A stretch of DNA of 38,171 nucleotides from Bradymonadales bacterium (GCA_016931535.1 JAFGEP010000068.1:1-38171); one strand, 5' to 3'; positions 15,980-26,390 are shown, counted from the stretch's first letter. Numbers and translations: made by a program. Notes: a model not told the origin generated them from the sequence alone.

Positions 15980-17466
15980 GGCTTCCCTCGCCCGCTGGCC
16001 TCGTCACCACCGTCGGTGCCCTCGCCGGTCGAGCCGGAAGCCGGGCCGTCGCGTGACGGTTCGCCGGCCTGCAAACCCTCCCGGCCGAAGATCGAGCCCT
16101 CGCCGGGAGACTTTGCTCCTTTTCCTGCCTCTTCTCCGCCGTTCGACCCCTCGCCGGTCGATCCTTCGGTTGAGCCGTCGGCTGAACGATCGACCAAGGG
16201 GATCTCCTGGTCCACGTCGTCCGGCAGGGAGGGAAGGGGGGTCACCATCGTCTCCTGGACCAGCAGGTACCCGTTGTCCAGCGCTTCCCGCTGGTCTTCC
16301 TCGCCGGTGCCGTACTTGGCGAACTTCACCAGGTCGCACTCGTACAGGAGGTGGGCCACCAGCTCGTGCGTCACCTGTCCGCCCAGCGCAATCCCCTCAA
16401 GCCACCCCATGATCTCGGTGGTCGTCATCTCCAGCGCATGCTGGCCATATCGGGCGCCGAGGTACTCCCGCAACGTCTCCGAGAGCCGGACGTAGAACTC
16501 CATGCTCATCCCTCGCTCGATCAGCTGGTCCTTGGCGATCCGGTCCAGCTTCTCCAGCGCCACCTCGTGGGCCGGTCGTGGTGGCGGGGGAGGGGGTGCG
16601 ACTGTTGTCCTGGGCCAGCTTCGCGCGATGAGGAACCCCAGCCCGACCATCGCCAGCAGGGAGGCGCCGATCCCGGCGACCCAGGCCAGGGTGTAGTCGC
16701 GGTACATCACCGGCACGCCCCCCTTCTCCGGACGAAGAGCGGGATCGTTCTGGTTGGCGATCAGGCTGTTCACCCGCACCTGGAGCCCGGGTAACCGCCG
16801 CTCGTAGGTCGTATCCTGGACATCCGCCACCCGCAAAGTGAAGCGCTCGATCGCATGGAGCCCCGGACGGTAGGTCGTCATCAGCAGCGTGACCTGGATC
16901 TGCCTGCCTTCGGCAGAGAGGGTCTCTGTGGTCTGTACATCCACCTGCTCCAGCCGGCCTGCCCCCTCGGGGATCACCGACTTCAGCTGGATCCCCGGCG
17001 GCAAGGTGGTCCTGACCCAGATCGGGATGAGGTCTCCCACCAGGACCGGTCGGTCAGGACCCTCGACATCTACCTGCAGTTCCTCCGGGTCGAAGGAAGC
17101 GGGTTGGCCAGCGGGTTCGGTTTGGGCCTCGACTTCGACTGGGAGCGCGGTCGACTCGACATCGGGCATCGGGCCGGTCTGCGGCGTGGAGGGGCTTGGG
17201 CCGTCGGGTTCGGCCTGGGCCTCGGCCTGTGTCGGAAGCTCCGCAGGTCCGGTGGAGAGCTGGCGGCTGGCCTGGTCGGCCTGTGGTGCGACCTGGCCCG
17301 AGGCCGAAGCGGGAACGAGCATGGCGGCAATGGCCAGCAGGGCCAGCGCGCCAAGCCGCAGCGGGCCTGGGCTCCTGGATGTCGGACCGTTCGGTCGCGC
17401 CGGGCTCGATCGGTCGTCGAGATTCCGGGTTACCTCTGGATGCTTCTCTGGCTGCGATCCGTCCAC
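15976..17466 (-). CDS. DUF4381-like membrane protein with extracytoplasmic N-terminal domain
   Basis: The 496-residue product (GTG at 17466, AGGAG 12 bases upstream; this start is uncertain) has a long polar leader, a hydrophobic signal (LGALALLAIAAMLVPASASG), a Pro/Glu/Thr/Gln-rich stretch and a beta-rich segment that resembles the first domain of BatD (VDVEGPDRPVLVGDLIPIWV). A membrane helix (LAWVAGIGASLLAMVGLGFL) is followed by a Pro run and a helical domain typical of DUF4381 (EVALEKLDRIAKDQLIERGM, FYVRLSETLREYLGARYG). The last 75 residues are Gly/Ser/Glu-rich and probably disordered, with GEGS-type short repeats. DUF4381 proteins occupy exactly this slot, between DUF58 and BatA, in MoxR operons. 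The beta domain plus long tail make this copy larger than the usual 150-200 residues. Confidence 0.75.
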   Translation of the reverse strand: MDGSQPEKHPEVTRNLDDRSSPARPNGPTSRSPGPLRLGALALLAIAAMLVPASASGQVAPQADQASRQLSTGPAELPTQAEAQAEPDGPSPSTPQTGPMPDVESTALPVEVEAQTEPAGQPASFDPEELQVDVEGPDRPVLVGDLIPIWVRTTLPPGIQLKSVIPEGAGRLEQVDVQTTETLSAEGRQIQVTLLMTTYRPGLHAIERFTLRVADVQDTTYERRLPGLQVRVNSLIANQNDPALRPEKGGVPVMYRDYTLAWVAGIGASLLAMVGLGFLIARSWPRTTVAPPPPPPRPAHEVALEKLDRIAKDQLIERGMSMEFYVRLSETLREYLGARYGQHALEMTTTEIMGWLEGIALGGQVTHELVAHLLYECDLVKFAKYGTGEEDQREALDNGYLLVQETMVTPLPSLPDDVDQEIPLVDRSADGSTEGSTGEGSNGGEEAGKGAKSPGEGSIFGREGLQAGEPSRDGPASGSTGEGTDGGDEASGRGKP

Positions 17467-17483
17467 CGTCCCTGCGCGCTCCT

Positions 17484-18359
17484 CTAGTGTCGTCTGGCCC
17501 GCATCTTGAAGAAGGCGGCCAGTGGCTCGATATAGGACTCGTTGGTTCGCACCCGGACAAAGTCCATGTTCAGGCGCCTGAACATGCGCTCCCGCTGCTC
17601 GGTCTCTTGCCTCCATCGCTGCTGGAAGTGCTGGCGCACCTGGCGGCTCGCGGTGTCCACCACGTGCAGCTCGCCCGTCTCCGGGTCCTGGAAGGTCAAA
17701 AGCCCCGCCTTCGGGAGATCGGTCTCCGCCGGGTCGGCCAGCACGATCGGGATCAGGTCGTGCCTCCGCGCCGCCACGCTCAACGCGTGGTCGAACCCCT
17801 GGTCCAGAAAGTCGGAGATCAGGAAGACGACCGATCGGCGTCGGGCGACCCGGCTGACGAACTCCAGGGGTTGCTTGAGGGAGGTCTTTGCCTTGCGCCC
17901 CTGGTAGTTGAGGATCTCGACGATCACCCGCAGCACGTGCTTGCGCCCCCGCTTGGGCGGCACGAACAGCTCCACCTCGTCGGTGAAGATCACCAGTCCC
18001 ACCCGGTCGTTGTTGGTGATGGCGCTGATGGCCAGGATCGCCCCCAGCTCCGCCGCCGTCGAGCGCTTGCGCTGGCCCGAGGTGCCGAACCCCAGGGAGG
18101 CGCTGGCGTCGACCAGCAGCAGCACCGTCAGCTCCCGCTCTTCCTTGTACCGCTTGACGTACAGCCCGTTCATCCGGGCCGACACGTTCCAGTCGATGGT
18201 CCGGGGATCGTCACCCGGCGTGTAGGGGCGAACCTCGTCGAAGTCCATCCCTCGGCCCTTGAACACGCTGTGATAGACCCCTGCCAGCTGCTCGTTGACG
18301 CGCCGTCGGGTCACGATCTCCAGCTTGCGGACCTTCTTGATCAGCTCCTTGGGTATCAC
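17484..18359 (-). CDS. DUF58 protein (VWA-like, MoxR partner)
   Basis: This 291-residue cytoplasmic protein shows the DUF58 signature YTPGDDPRTIDWNVSARM (46-63) and, following it, the VWA-like MIDAS DASAS (84-88) with a later DFLDQG. No signal or membrane segment is evident. DUF58 proteins lie directly downstream of moxR AAA+ ATPases in many phyla and are thought to be substrates or adaptors. The start is GTG at 18359, 19 bases after moxR, with only a weak purine-rich ribosome site. The stop is 17 bases before the next gene, so the set is one operon. Confidence 0.93.
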   Translation of the reverse strand: MIPKELIKKVRKLEIVTRRRVNEQLAGVYHSVFKGRGMDFDEVRPYTPGDDPRTIDWNVSARMNGLYVKRYKEERELTVLLLVDASASLGFGTSGQRKRSTAAELGAILAISAITNNDRVGLVIFTDEVELFVPPKRGRKHVLRVIVEILNYQGRKAKTSLKQPLEFVSRVARRRSVVFLISDFLDQGFDHALSVAARRHDLIPIVLADPAETDLPKAGLLTFQDPETGELHVVDTASRQVRQHFQQRWRQETEQRERMFRRLNMDFVRVRTNESYIEPLAAFFKMRARRH

Positions 18360-18378
18360 CGCTCAACCCCGCCCGCCT

Positions 18379-19368
<990 letters not shown>

Positions 19369-19488
19369 CGGGCCTCCCTGGTCGACTGTCTGCTCACAAG
19401 CCACAGGTTCGCGACGCCTTCTTTTCACGTCGCTGCGCTGAGGGCAACAAACACGGAAGAGGGGCGATCCATTCCCGGAGTCGACGAT

Positions 19489-19526
19489 CCTCCGCCGAGG
19501 CGGATCCCGGGTGAGGTGGCGGCGAT
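19489..19526 (+). repeat. degenerate copy of the double-hairpin repeat
   Basis: Only the first hairpin is left, and it is decayed: CCTCCGCCGAGGCGGATCCC, then GGGTGAGGTGGCGGCGAT. The GGAGGGGG part is gone. A separate remnant GAGGGGCGATCC lies at about 19459-19470, and CCTGCCCCCC follows. It lies between the moxR promoter side and the 3' end of a lipoprotein gene. Confidence 0.6.
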
Positions 19527-19587
19527 CCTGCCCCCCTGTCCGATTTTCGCCTCCAAGGGCCGACTGCGAAAAACCGGAAAATGGAGA

Positions 19588-21432
19588 CTACTCCACGTAC
19601 AGGTTCCTCGTCACCTGCGCCTGAGTCGTGACCGTGGGACCGAGAGCCGCCGTGACGGTCAGCATCACGGTGTAGGTCCCCTCCAGATCGGGGGTCAGAG
19701 TGGTGGTCTGCATGTAGGTGTTGGACAGGTAGGCCCTGCTCCCCAGTGGCGCAGCCATCAGCATCCAGCTGTAGGGATTGGTGACCAGCTCACCCCCCTC
19801 GGGTGGTGTGCTGCTGCCGGCATCCAGGGTGATCGACTGATCCACCGAGTAGGGCTCCGAGGGGGTTACGGTGATGACCGCCGTGGGCGGCAAGGCGGTC
19901 TCCCCGTTGTTGGCGAACAAGCTGATCACCAGGTTGTCGTTGGGCCACAAGGCGTCGCTGACGATGGTCAGCGTGCCCTGTTGCAGGCCGGTCCCTCCTT
20001 CCGTCGGCCGGTTGTAGCTCACCTCCACCGTCTCGCCTCCTCCGGGGGCGATCTCCATTCCGGTCAGCACCGGGTCGAGCGAGAAGTTGTCGGAGCTGGT
20101 GATGGTCCCCGATTCGATGTGCAGGGTCGCCCGACCGTTGTTCGTCAGCAAGAGCTGCAGTATCGCCGAGGTTCCCGGCTCGATCACCGGGAAGAACAGC
20201 TGGCTCGGATACGCCTCCAGCTCGGCGGCCGGCGCTCCACCGTACAGGTGGACATAGGTGTACGGTTCGTCCGGGTCGTTGGTCGAGGTGATGACCAGCG
20301 TGGAGTGGACACTGGAGTCATCGGCCGGGGTGAAGGTCAGCTCTACCGTGCGAGAGTTGCTGGGTGCCAGCGCGGACATCTGGGCGCCGCTGGTGGAGTA
20401 GGTGGTGGATCCCACCTTCATGGAGAACAGCGACCGATCCTCCTGGGGGTCGATGCGCAGGTTCCAGTTCAGGTTCGATTCGCCCTCGTTGGTTACGTCC
20501 ACCGTCTGGGTATCCGTGTTGCCTACCTCGGCCTCGAAGACCAGCTCGGTGGTGGAGACGGCGATATCCGGCGCGCCGACCCCGCCCGCCTTCAGGATGA
20601 CGGTGACGACGGTGCCGTTCGCGTCGTCGCTGGTGATCTCGATCTCGCCCAGCGTACAGCCGCTGGGGTCGACCGGTTCCGGGCAGTACTCCACCTCGGC
20701 CTGGGGGGCGAACTGCACCCGATACACCGCCTCTGCGCCCGGCTCCAGCGTGTAGGGCTCCGATCGGCTGGAGGTTTCCGTCATGGTCACGCCCGCGACG
20801 CCGGGGTCGGTCACCTCCTGGATGGTGAGCGGGCCGCTGCCCTGGTTGCTGATGGTAAAGTCCTCCAGGTATGGGCCGCCGGTGGTGGAGGGGAAGCGCA
20901 CGACGGTCTGATCCACCGAGATCAGGCCGGCGCTCTGCTCCAGCCGGATCCCCACCAGGACGGTGGGCTCGTCCCGGTCGTTGGAGCTGATGATGATCTC
21001 GCCGCAGTTCTGCGTATCGCCTCCGGGGCAGTTGGTGTCGGTGGTTTCGGGGTTGAACAGCACATCGACCTGGATCTCCCTGCCCGCCTCCAGGGTGAAG
21101 GGGGGGTGAGCGGTCCAGCTCTGTCCGCCGACCGCCGCTCGCCAGTCGTAACGGGTGGCCAGCTCGATCAAGAAGCTGCTGGAGAAGGCGATGTAGGGGC
21201 TGCTATCCACGATCTCGATGTTCTGGATGAGCAACGGGCCGTCTCCGCTGTTGCGGATGGAGAACTGCACGTTGCGTCCGGCGCCGCCTACCCGCGTCTG
21301 GGGAAAGACCAGGGTGTTCAGGGTGACGGAGATGTCCCCCTCGGACACCTGGCCATACTCGGAGCCACACCCGAATGGCAGCAGAAACAAGCCCAGCAGC
21401 AGGCTGGTCAGCGCATGAGGCAACAATTTCAT
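19588..21432 (-). CDS. large lipoprotein with choice-of-anchor-D and PKD-like domains
   Basis: The 614-residue product has a lipoprotein-type signal (LLLGLFLLPFGC, lipid cysteine at 22; proline at -3 makes the lipobox atypical). It then contains about four immunoglobulin-like domains of the choice-of-anchor-D (HYDIN/ASPM-like) kind, recognised by recurring VRNSGDGPLLI-type strands and ITSSNDPDEP or ISSNDRDEP motifs, and ends in a PKD-like domain (TAVITVTPSEPYSVDQSITLDAG). Its function is unknown; surface adhesion or envelope structure is a reasonable guess. The start has AGGTGAG about 5 bases upstream, and it follows the VWA lipoprotein gene by 28 bases, so the two are probably one transcript. 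Confidence 0.8.
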   Translation of the reverse strand: MKLLPHALTSLLLGLFLLPFGCGSEYGQVSEGDISVTLNTLVFPQTRVGGAGRNVQFSIRNSGDGPLLIQNIEIVDSSPYIAFSSSFLIELATRYDWRAAVGGQSWTAHPPFTLEAGREIQVDVLFNPETTDTNCPGGDTQNCGEIIISSNDRDEPTVLVGIRLEQSAGLISVDQTVVRFPSTTGGPYLEDFTISNQGSGPLTIQEVTDPGVAGVTMTETSSRSEPYTLEPGAEAVYRVQFAPQAEVEYCPEPVDPSGCTLGEIEITSDDANGTVVTVILKAGGVGAPDIAVSTTELVFEAEVGNTDTQTVDVTNEGESNLNWNLRIDPQEDRSLFSMKVGSTTYSTSGAQMSALAPSNSRTVELTFTPADDSSVHSTLVITSTNDPDEPYTYVHLYGGAPAAELEAYPSQLFFPVIEPGTSAILQLLLTNNGRATLHIESGTITSSDNFSLDPVLTGMEIAPGGGETVEVSYNRPTEGGTGLQQGTLTIVSDALWPNDNLVISLFANNGETALPPTAVITVTPSEPYSVDQSITLDAGSSTPPEGGELVTNPYSWMLMAAPLGSRAYLSNTYMQTTTLTPDLEGTYTVMLTVTAALGPTVTTQAQVTRNLYVE

Positions 21433-21460
21433 TTTCTCACCTGTCGTCGATTGAAAAAAA

Positions 21461-24400
21461 CTAGAAGCACTGCGCGGTGTAGGTCACATTGAAGGTCACC
21501 CCCGGATCGGGGGCCTCGGCCTGGCTGTTGAATACCACCGAGTTCAGGCTCTGGTCGAAGTGCCAGCCGCTCATCGGGCTTCCTCCGCTGGTCTGGACCT
21601 GGACCGTGGCCGGATCCGCGATCCGGCTCAGCACGAACTGCCGGCGAAGGCCGAAGGCCCGGTTGCCGATGATCCCCAGCTGGGGGCCGAAGTCGGTCTC
21701 GCAGATGCTGGCGACCACCCCTCCCGTGGCGTTGGCCACGTCGATGTAGTCCGTTCCGGCCGTGGCCGATCCGCCCGGCCCCTCACATCCGCCGTTGGGG
21801 CCGACAATGGCGCTGGCATGCAACATCTCGGTGTTGGCCACTCCCTTGATGTTGCGGAAGAAGTCGATGTAGTACTCGGTGGTGCCTCGCGACTGGTCCG
21901 GCTCGTCAGACAGGAAGACCAGCTCCAACGAGGCGTCCTCCCGCAGGAAGCTCCGGTTGTAGCCGCCACAGCGGGACTCGGTCCCCTCTGCGTTGGCCAC
22001 GCAGCTGTAGGGCGAGGCGCAGTCGGCACCGCAGGGCCCCACGTCGCTGATCAATGGGTCGGAAAGCGCCAGGGTGGCCGCTTCCAACCCCGACTCCCTC
22101 GCCCCATCGCCCGACGCGCCCACCTCGGCCCGCTCGGTGAAGGCCGCCTCCAGGTTGGTGGTGTTGGTCGTCAGGTAGCGCGGCTCGCCGATCAGCTCTC
22201 CCGGGTTGCGGCCCTGGAACACCTCGTCCGGCTCCGTGGTGATGACGCCCAGCTGGTAATCCGAATCCCAGGCCGCCGCCTCGTCGATGAAGGCGGAAAA
22301 GTTGTTGGCCAGGTTGCTCTGCTCTTCGCTCATCGAGCCGGAGTTGTCCACCACGAATAGCACGTCCACCTTGCGCCCCGAGATCTGCTGGAAGGTGTCG
22401 GTCTGGATCGCCTGGTTGGTTCCCGTGCCGCTCAAGGGGACCACCAGGCGCCCGGCGGCCTCGGCATCCGACTCGATCACCAGCTCGCAGGTGGACCGCG
22501 CCAGGCTGGCGGGCCGATAGGTCACGTACAGCGGCAGCGGGGCCGCGCCGTTGGGGAGCTCGTACCCCGTCGGAGGTACCCCGGTCAGGGTGTACTCGCC
22601 GGTACAGCTCTCGAGCGCCACCCGGTTGATGTGCACCGGCAGCGAGCCGACGTTGTACACGTTGATGGTGGCCGTCTGGCTGTTGCATCCCAGCGTCACC
22701 AGGCCGAAGTCCAGCTGGCTGGGGATGGCCGCCAGCTCGGCGACGCCGCTCCGGGCCTGCAGGTTGACCCCGCAGGCGCGCGCGAAACCTGCAAAGCTGA
22801 ACATCGCCACGCTGCCGCACTGGACCGTCTCGCTGTCGTACACGTCGACGGCATCGATCTCGATGCTCCCCGTGTCACCCAGTGTCTCGGTCATGGCCGT
22901 AAACGCGATCGGGGAGTAGGCCGCCTCCACGATGAAGGATTCTCCGGGCCCGATCACCGTTCCCGCCGGAATGGAGACCGACTCCAGGCTGAAGGCGTCG
23001 CTGAAGAGGTCTGGAAACAGAAAGCCGAAGGTGTTCGGCGACATCCGCACCCGGGTGATCCGGCATTCCCCGGTCCCGCTGTTGAGCACTCGAGAAAAGC
23101 TGGTCCGGGTCGACCCCCGGGGCACGGTCCCGAAGTTGATGGTCATCGGGATCGGGGTCAAGGCGCAGTTGGGCTCCCCGGCCCCAAAGCCGTTGAGCGG
23201 CACCTCGATGGGGGAGTGGACCAGGTCGTTGGAGGCGCTGATCGTCAGGGTGCTGGCGATGCCACCGTCTCGATCGGGGGTGAAGGCCACCACTAGCTCG
23301 AATCCGTCGCCCGGAGCGAGCTCATCCGGCCACCAGTTGTCGTTGACCAGCGAGAAGGCGGGGTCGGAGCCCAGCACCGGCTCCTCCAGCTCGAGCGCCT
23401 GGGAGCCCATGTTGCGCACCAGCAGGCTCAACGTCCGGGTGATGCCGTTGCCCACGCTGCCGAACGCCAGCTCCCAGGGATAGACCGTCAGGTAGGGGGC
23501 GTCCAGGCTGCCCCCCAAGTCCAGCCGATAGATCGGAAAGTCCGGGTCGTTGCTGCCGATGGCCACCGTGGCCTGGTCGGGCTCGCTGTTGGCCGGAGTA
23601 TAGTACACCTCCATCAGCATGCTCTCCCCCGGCTCGATGACATAGGGCGGGGAGTAGGGCCCCTCGGCGAACTCCTCCCCGTCCAGGGTGTACACCCCCA
23701 TCTCCTCGCTCGAGTCGTAGGTCATGTACAGGTCGAGCAGCGTCAGGTCGGCCTCCCCCTCGTTGAACAGCTCGACCACCTCGACTGCCATGGTACCCAG
23801 GGGTACCGCGCCGAAAGCGACGAACTCCGGCTCGACCACCAGGTAGGGATCTCGGATGGAGCCGGTGACCGGTACCACCGTCTGCCCGCTGATCGCGTTG
23901 GCCGCGTCGTGGCCCAAGAGCAGGCCGCCCTCGTCCACACCTCGACCGGAGGGGGTGTACAGGATCCGGATGCTCACACTCTGATCGACCCCCAACTCCG
24001 CTGGCAAGGTGAAATCGACCAGGTTCATCTGGAGATCCGGTGAGCCGGTGACCAGCGACACCGACGACAGCGTGAACGGCTCCGATCCGGCATTGAACAC
24101 CCGCACCGTCTGTTCCACCTGCTGCCCCACCTGGTCGGCGATCAGCTCCACCACCGCCGGCTCGGTCAGCAGGATGGCGGCTTGCCCCAGACTGGAGACG
24201 ACCAGCCGGGCCGTGCCGCCGTTGCTCTCCACGACCAGGGTCGCCAGGTCCAGCGCCTCGTCCTGGGGGCTGTAGGTGATGGTGAAGGTGGTCAACTGGC
24301 CGCCCTGCAGCCGCATTCCGCTCAAACCCGACACGCTGAAGTCGGAAGCCTCCCCCTCCCAGTGATAGGAGGAGATCACCAGCTCGGCGCCCCCTGTGTT

Positions 24401-24640
24401 CTCCACCGTGACCAGTCGGCTATCGGTCTCCCCCATGAGAGTCTGGTCAAAGGTGATGACCTGCGGTTGGATCCGCAGCTCTGGCAGATCCACCCCGGCG
24501 TAGGTTTGCCCCTCGTCGCCGCAACCCGACAAATGAGCCGCCACAAGCAGGCCCGCCAGAACCAACAGCAAGCCGGCTCCCGTCAGTCGCAAGGATCGAA
24601 ACAGGTCCCGACTTACTCCACCAGTTCTCATACATTTCAT
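21461..24640 (-). CDS. VWA-domain lipoprotein with choice-of-anchor-D domains
   Basis: The 1059-residue product has a lipobox LSGC (lipid cysteine at 40), then about six Ig-like choice-of-anchor-D domains (roughly 55-740), each with the NTGGAELVIS or NEGEADLTLL type strand and GSNDPDFPI-like ends. A VWA domain follows (from about 756) with a complete MIDAS start DNSGS (765-769) and EEQSNLANNF, typical of myxobacterial VWA lipoproteins; a cysteine-rich insert (GPCGADCASPYSC) and a C-terminal beta segment end the protein. The VWA fold suggests metal-dependent binding to a partner protein outside the cell. ATG at 24640 is supported by AGGA 9 bases upstream. It is the first gene of a two-gene unit. 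Confidence 0.85.
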   Translation of the reverse strand: MKCMRTGGVSRDLFRSLRLTGAGLLLVLAGLLVAAHLSGCGDEGQTYAGVDLPELRIQPQVITFDQTLMGETDSRLVTVENTGGAELVISSYHWEGEASDFSVSGLSGMRLQGGQLTTFTITYSPQDEALDLATLVVESNGGTARLVVSSLGQAAILLTEPAVVELIADQVGQQVEQTVRVFNAGSEPFTLSSVSLVTGSPDLQMNLVDFTLPAELGVDQSVSIRILYTPSGRGVDEGGLLLGHDAANAISGQTVVPVTGSIRDPYLVVEPEFVAFGAVPLGTMAVEVVELFNEGEADLTLLDLYMTYDSSEEMGVYTLDGEEFAEGPYSPPYVIEPGESMLMEVYYTPANSEPDQATVAIGSNDPDFPIYRLDLGGSLDAPYLTVYPWELAFGSVGNGITRTLSLLVRNMGSQALELEEPVLGSDPAFSLVNDNWWPDELAPGDGFELVVAFTPDRDGGIASTLTISASNDLVHSPIEVPLNGFGAGEPNCALTPIPMTINFGTVPRGSTRTSFSRVLNSGTGECRITRVRMSPNTFGFLFPDLFSDAFSLESVSIPAGTVIGPGESFIVEAAYSPIAFTAMTETLGDTGSIEIDAVDVYDSETVQCGSVAMFSFAGFARACGVNLQARSGVAELAAIPSQLDFGLVTLGCNSQTATINVYNVGSLPVHINRVALESCTGEYTLTGVPPTGYELPNGAAPLPLYVTYRPASLARSTCELVIESDAEAAGRLVVPLSGTGTNQAIQTDTFQQISGRKVDVLFVVDNSGSMSEEQSNLANNFSAFIDEAAAWDSDYQLGVITTEPDEVFQGRNPGELIGEPRYLTTNTTNLEAAFTERAEVGASGDGARESGLEAATLALSDPLISDVGPCGADCASPYSCVANAEGTESRCGGYNRSFLREDASLELVFLSDEPDQSRGTTEYYIDFFRNIKGVANTEMLHASAIVGPNGGCEGPGGSATAGTDYIDVANATGGVVASICETDFGPQLGIIGNRAFGLRRQFVLSRIADPATVQVQTSGGSPMSGWHFDQSLNSVVFNSQAEAPDPGVTFNVTYTAQCF

Positions 24641-24943
24641 GGCGCTACATCCTGACTCGCTTGGTTTTTGGCGTCCGTCGCGGAGGGAACAGAGCGTATT
24701 CTACCGTGTTTGCACTCGGCAAACCATGGAAAACATATCGGTCAGGTCGAACCGAGTCAACCGAAGCCATCCAGTTGACCTTGGACCTCAGGTAGGACAG
24801 TCTGGATCTGTCGGTTACTCAGGGGCGGACAGGATAGAACTCCGACGTGGTCTCGGGGTAGGGGCAAGTGACAGGTTTCCGCTCCATCGGGGCGACGCCT
24901 CTTCGTCGGGGGGTGTGGGTTGCTCCTTCGCTTTCGATCCCGG
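24641..24943. other. divergent intergenic region
   Basis: This 303-base region separates two genes read outwards. It holds a promoter candidate for the minus gene (listed separately). For the plus gene, TTGACC (24777-24782) could be a -35 element but no -10 box stands at the right distance. No small gene was found. Confidence 0.5.
24732..24760 (-). promoter_or_regulatory. sigma-70 promoter candidate for the VWA lipoprotein gene
   Basis: On the minus strand TTGACT (24760-24755) and TATGTT (24737-24732) are separated by exactly 17 bases, 5/6 and 4/6 matches to consensus. The start codon lies 91 bases downstream. Confidence 0.55.
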
Positions 24944-26320
24944 ATGGCCGTGAGCAGTACTGGCTGCGCGAAAAACCGACCGGCAATCGTACCTCGCCCC
25001 GAGGTCAACCCGATCGGCCTGTCTCGCTTTGCCGCTCTGTTGCTACTTGCCATCCTGCCGGTACTCCTCGCGACCCCCCTGGTCGGCTGCTCGGGTCGGT
25101 GCTCCCACCTGGTGGAGGAGTACGAGGCCGCCATTCGATCCGAAATGGCGCGGGCCGGGACCGGCGTCCACGCGATCAGTAGCGGCGAGCACCACCTGGG
25201 GATGACCCTCTCGGTAGAGCTGCTCCAGGACCTCCTGGCCATCGCTAACGACGATCTGTCGGCGCTCTCTACCCGCATGAGCGTCGAGCAGACCCAGACC
25301 GGCTACCGCTCGGCGGTGGAAATCCTCGCCCAGCCCTTCCTCGAGCGGATCCGGATGATCTCTCCGGATAGCCGCGAGGTCCTGCTGGAATGCCGCATCG
25401 AGGCCCGAGTCACCATCCGCGCTCCGGGCAACCGCATCGACCATTTCCTCTTCGGTTCGTTCGGCATCGAGGGCTCGCTGCTGTTCGAGCTGGACCCGGA
25501 AGGAACCCCCGTGCTGGCGCTGGATTTGCTCCAGTACTCCGACCAGCCGGTGGTCCTGGGAACCCAGGGGCTCCCGGACACGGTCGCCCAGGCGTTCGAG
25601 CAATTTCTTCAACCGGCGCTCTCCGAACGGCTGTTCGCACAGGTCCGGCGCGTCCGCCTGGCTCGGTTCCCCCCTTTGCTGCTGGGATCGCTGCTCATCT
25701 ACCTGGCCCCCGACGGCTTGATCCCCTTCCCCGCGGACGACACCCTCTTTCTGGGTTTCTCCACCAACCTACGCCCCGGCGTCGTTGGCTATCGAGAGAC
25801 CACTGCCGCCACTGTTGACCACGGTCTGCGCTTGACCCTCCACCCCGATCTGGCTCAGGCCGCCATCCGCCTCGCTCTGGCCGAGGGACGACTGCCCCGC
25901 ACCTATGACCCGCAGGGGCTCTTTGATCCGCAAGGCCCCATCCGCGTGACCACCGAGACCACACTCCTCTCCTCCTCCCAGATCAACCTGAGAGTCAAGC
26001 TCTGGGACACCAGGCCCGACGCTTGCCAGATCTCCACCTGGACCGTTGCCTTTTCTTGGGCAGAGGATGACCCCCATCCCATCCGGATCACGCCAGAGGA
26101 TCTCCCCTGTGATCCAGACCTCGACTGCCCACCCTTCTCCCTCGACCCGAGTAGCTGGCTGCTTTCCCCGTTCGTCCAGGACGCCCGGACGATCCTGGAG
26201 CGGATGCTGGTCCTGCCCCAGATCGAGGTGGGCCGTGGACGCTACCTGGAGCTGGTTCCCGAGCAGATCCGGATGGAGGAAGACCGGATGGAGGTGGACC
26301 TGGTCGTTGTGTCCGGTTGA
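24944..26320 (+). CDS. lipoprotein, unknown function
   Basis: The product (458 residues from the ATG at 24944) has a signal with hydrophobic core AALLLLAILPVLLATP and a good lipobox LVGC (lipid cysteine at 49). The mature part is mixed alpha/beta with amphipathic strands (MTLSVELLQDLL, VLLECRIEARVTIRAPG, INLRVKLWDTRPDAC), which might form a lipid- or ligand-binding fold, but I do not recognise the family. The long leader before the hydrophobic core and the lack of a clear ribosome site leave the start uncertain; the open frame extends to a TTG at 24920. The stop codon falls in the first copy of a 34-bp tandem repeat. It is a single-gene unit converging on the nitroreductase operon. Confidence 0.7.
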   Translation: MAVSSTGCAKNRPAIVPRPEVNPIGLSRFAALLLLAILPVLLATPLVGCSGRCSHLVEEYEAAIRSEMARAGTGVHAISSGEHHLGMTLSVELLQDLLAIANDDLSALSTRMSVEQTQTGYRSAVEILAQPFLERIRMISPDSREVLLECRIEARVTIRAPGNRIDHFLFGSFGIEGSLLFELDPEGTPVLALDLLQYSDQPVVLGTQGLPDTVAQAFEQFLQPALSERLFAQVRRVRLARFPPLLLGSLLIYLAPDGLIPFPADDTLFLGFSTNLRPGVVGYRETTAATVDHGLRLTLHPDLAQAAIRLALAEGRLPRTYDPQGLFDPQGPIRVTTETTLLSSSQINLRVKLWDTRPDACQISTWTVAFSWAEDDPHPIRITPEDLPCDPDLDCPPFSLDPSSWLLSPFVQDARTILERMLVLPQIEVGRGRYLELVPEQIRMEEDRMEVDLVVVSG

Positions 26321-26367
26321 TGGGACGGTGTAGCTGGTCGTCGTGTCCGGTTGATGGGACGGTGTAA
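26300..26367. repeat. 34-bp tandem duplication
   Basis: Two copies of a 34-base unit (26300-26333 and 26334-26367) differ at only two positions. The first copy contains the stop codon of the lipoprotein gene, so the duplication created most of the 3' flank. Confidence 0.95.
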
Positions 26368-26368
26368 C

Positions 26369-26383
26369 GGGTGGGCATCACCC
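26369..26383. terminator. hairpin between convergent genes
   Basis: GGGTG (26369-26373) pairs with CACCC (26379-26383) around 5 bases and is followed on the plus strand by CTTGT. It lies just after the 34-bp repeats and before the nitroreductase stop; a weak bidirectional terminator at best. Confidence 0.35.
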
Positions 26384-26390
26384 CTTGTAG

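Noticed and set aside
21433..21460. T-run (7 T on the minus strand) after the VWA lipoprotein stop as a terminator
   Set aside because: No stem precedes it, and the next gene starts at once with its own ribosome site; an operon is more likely.
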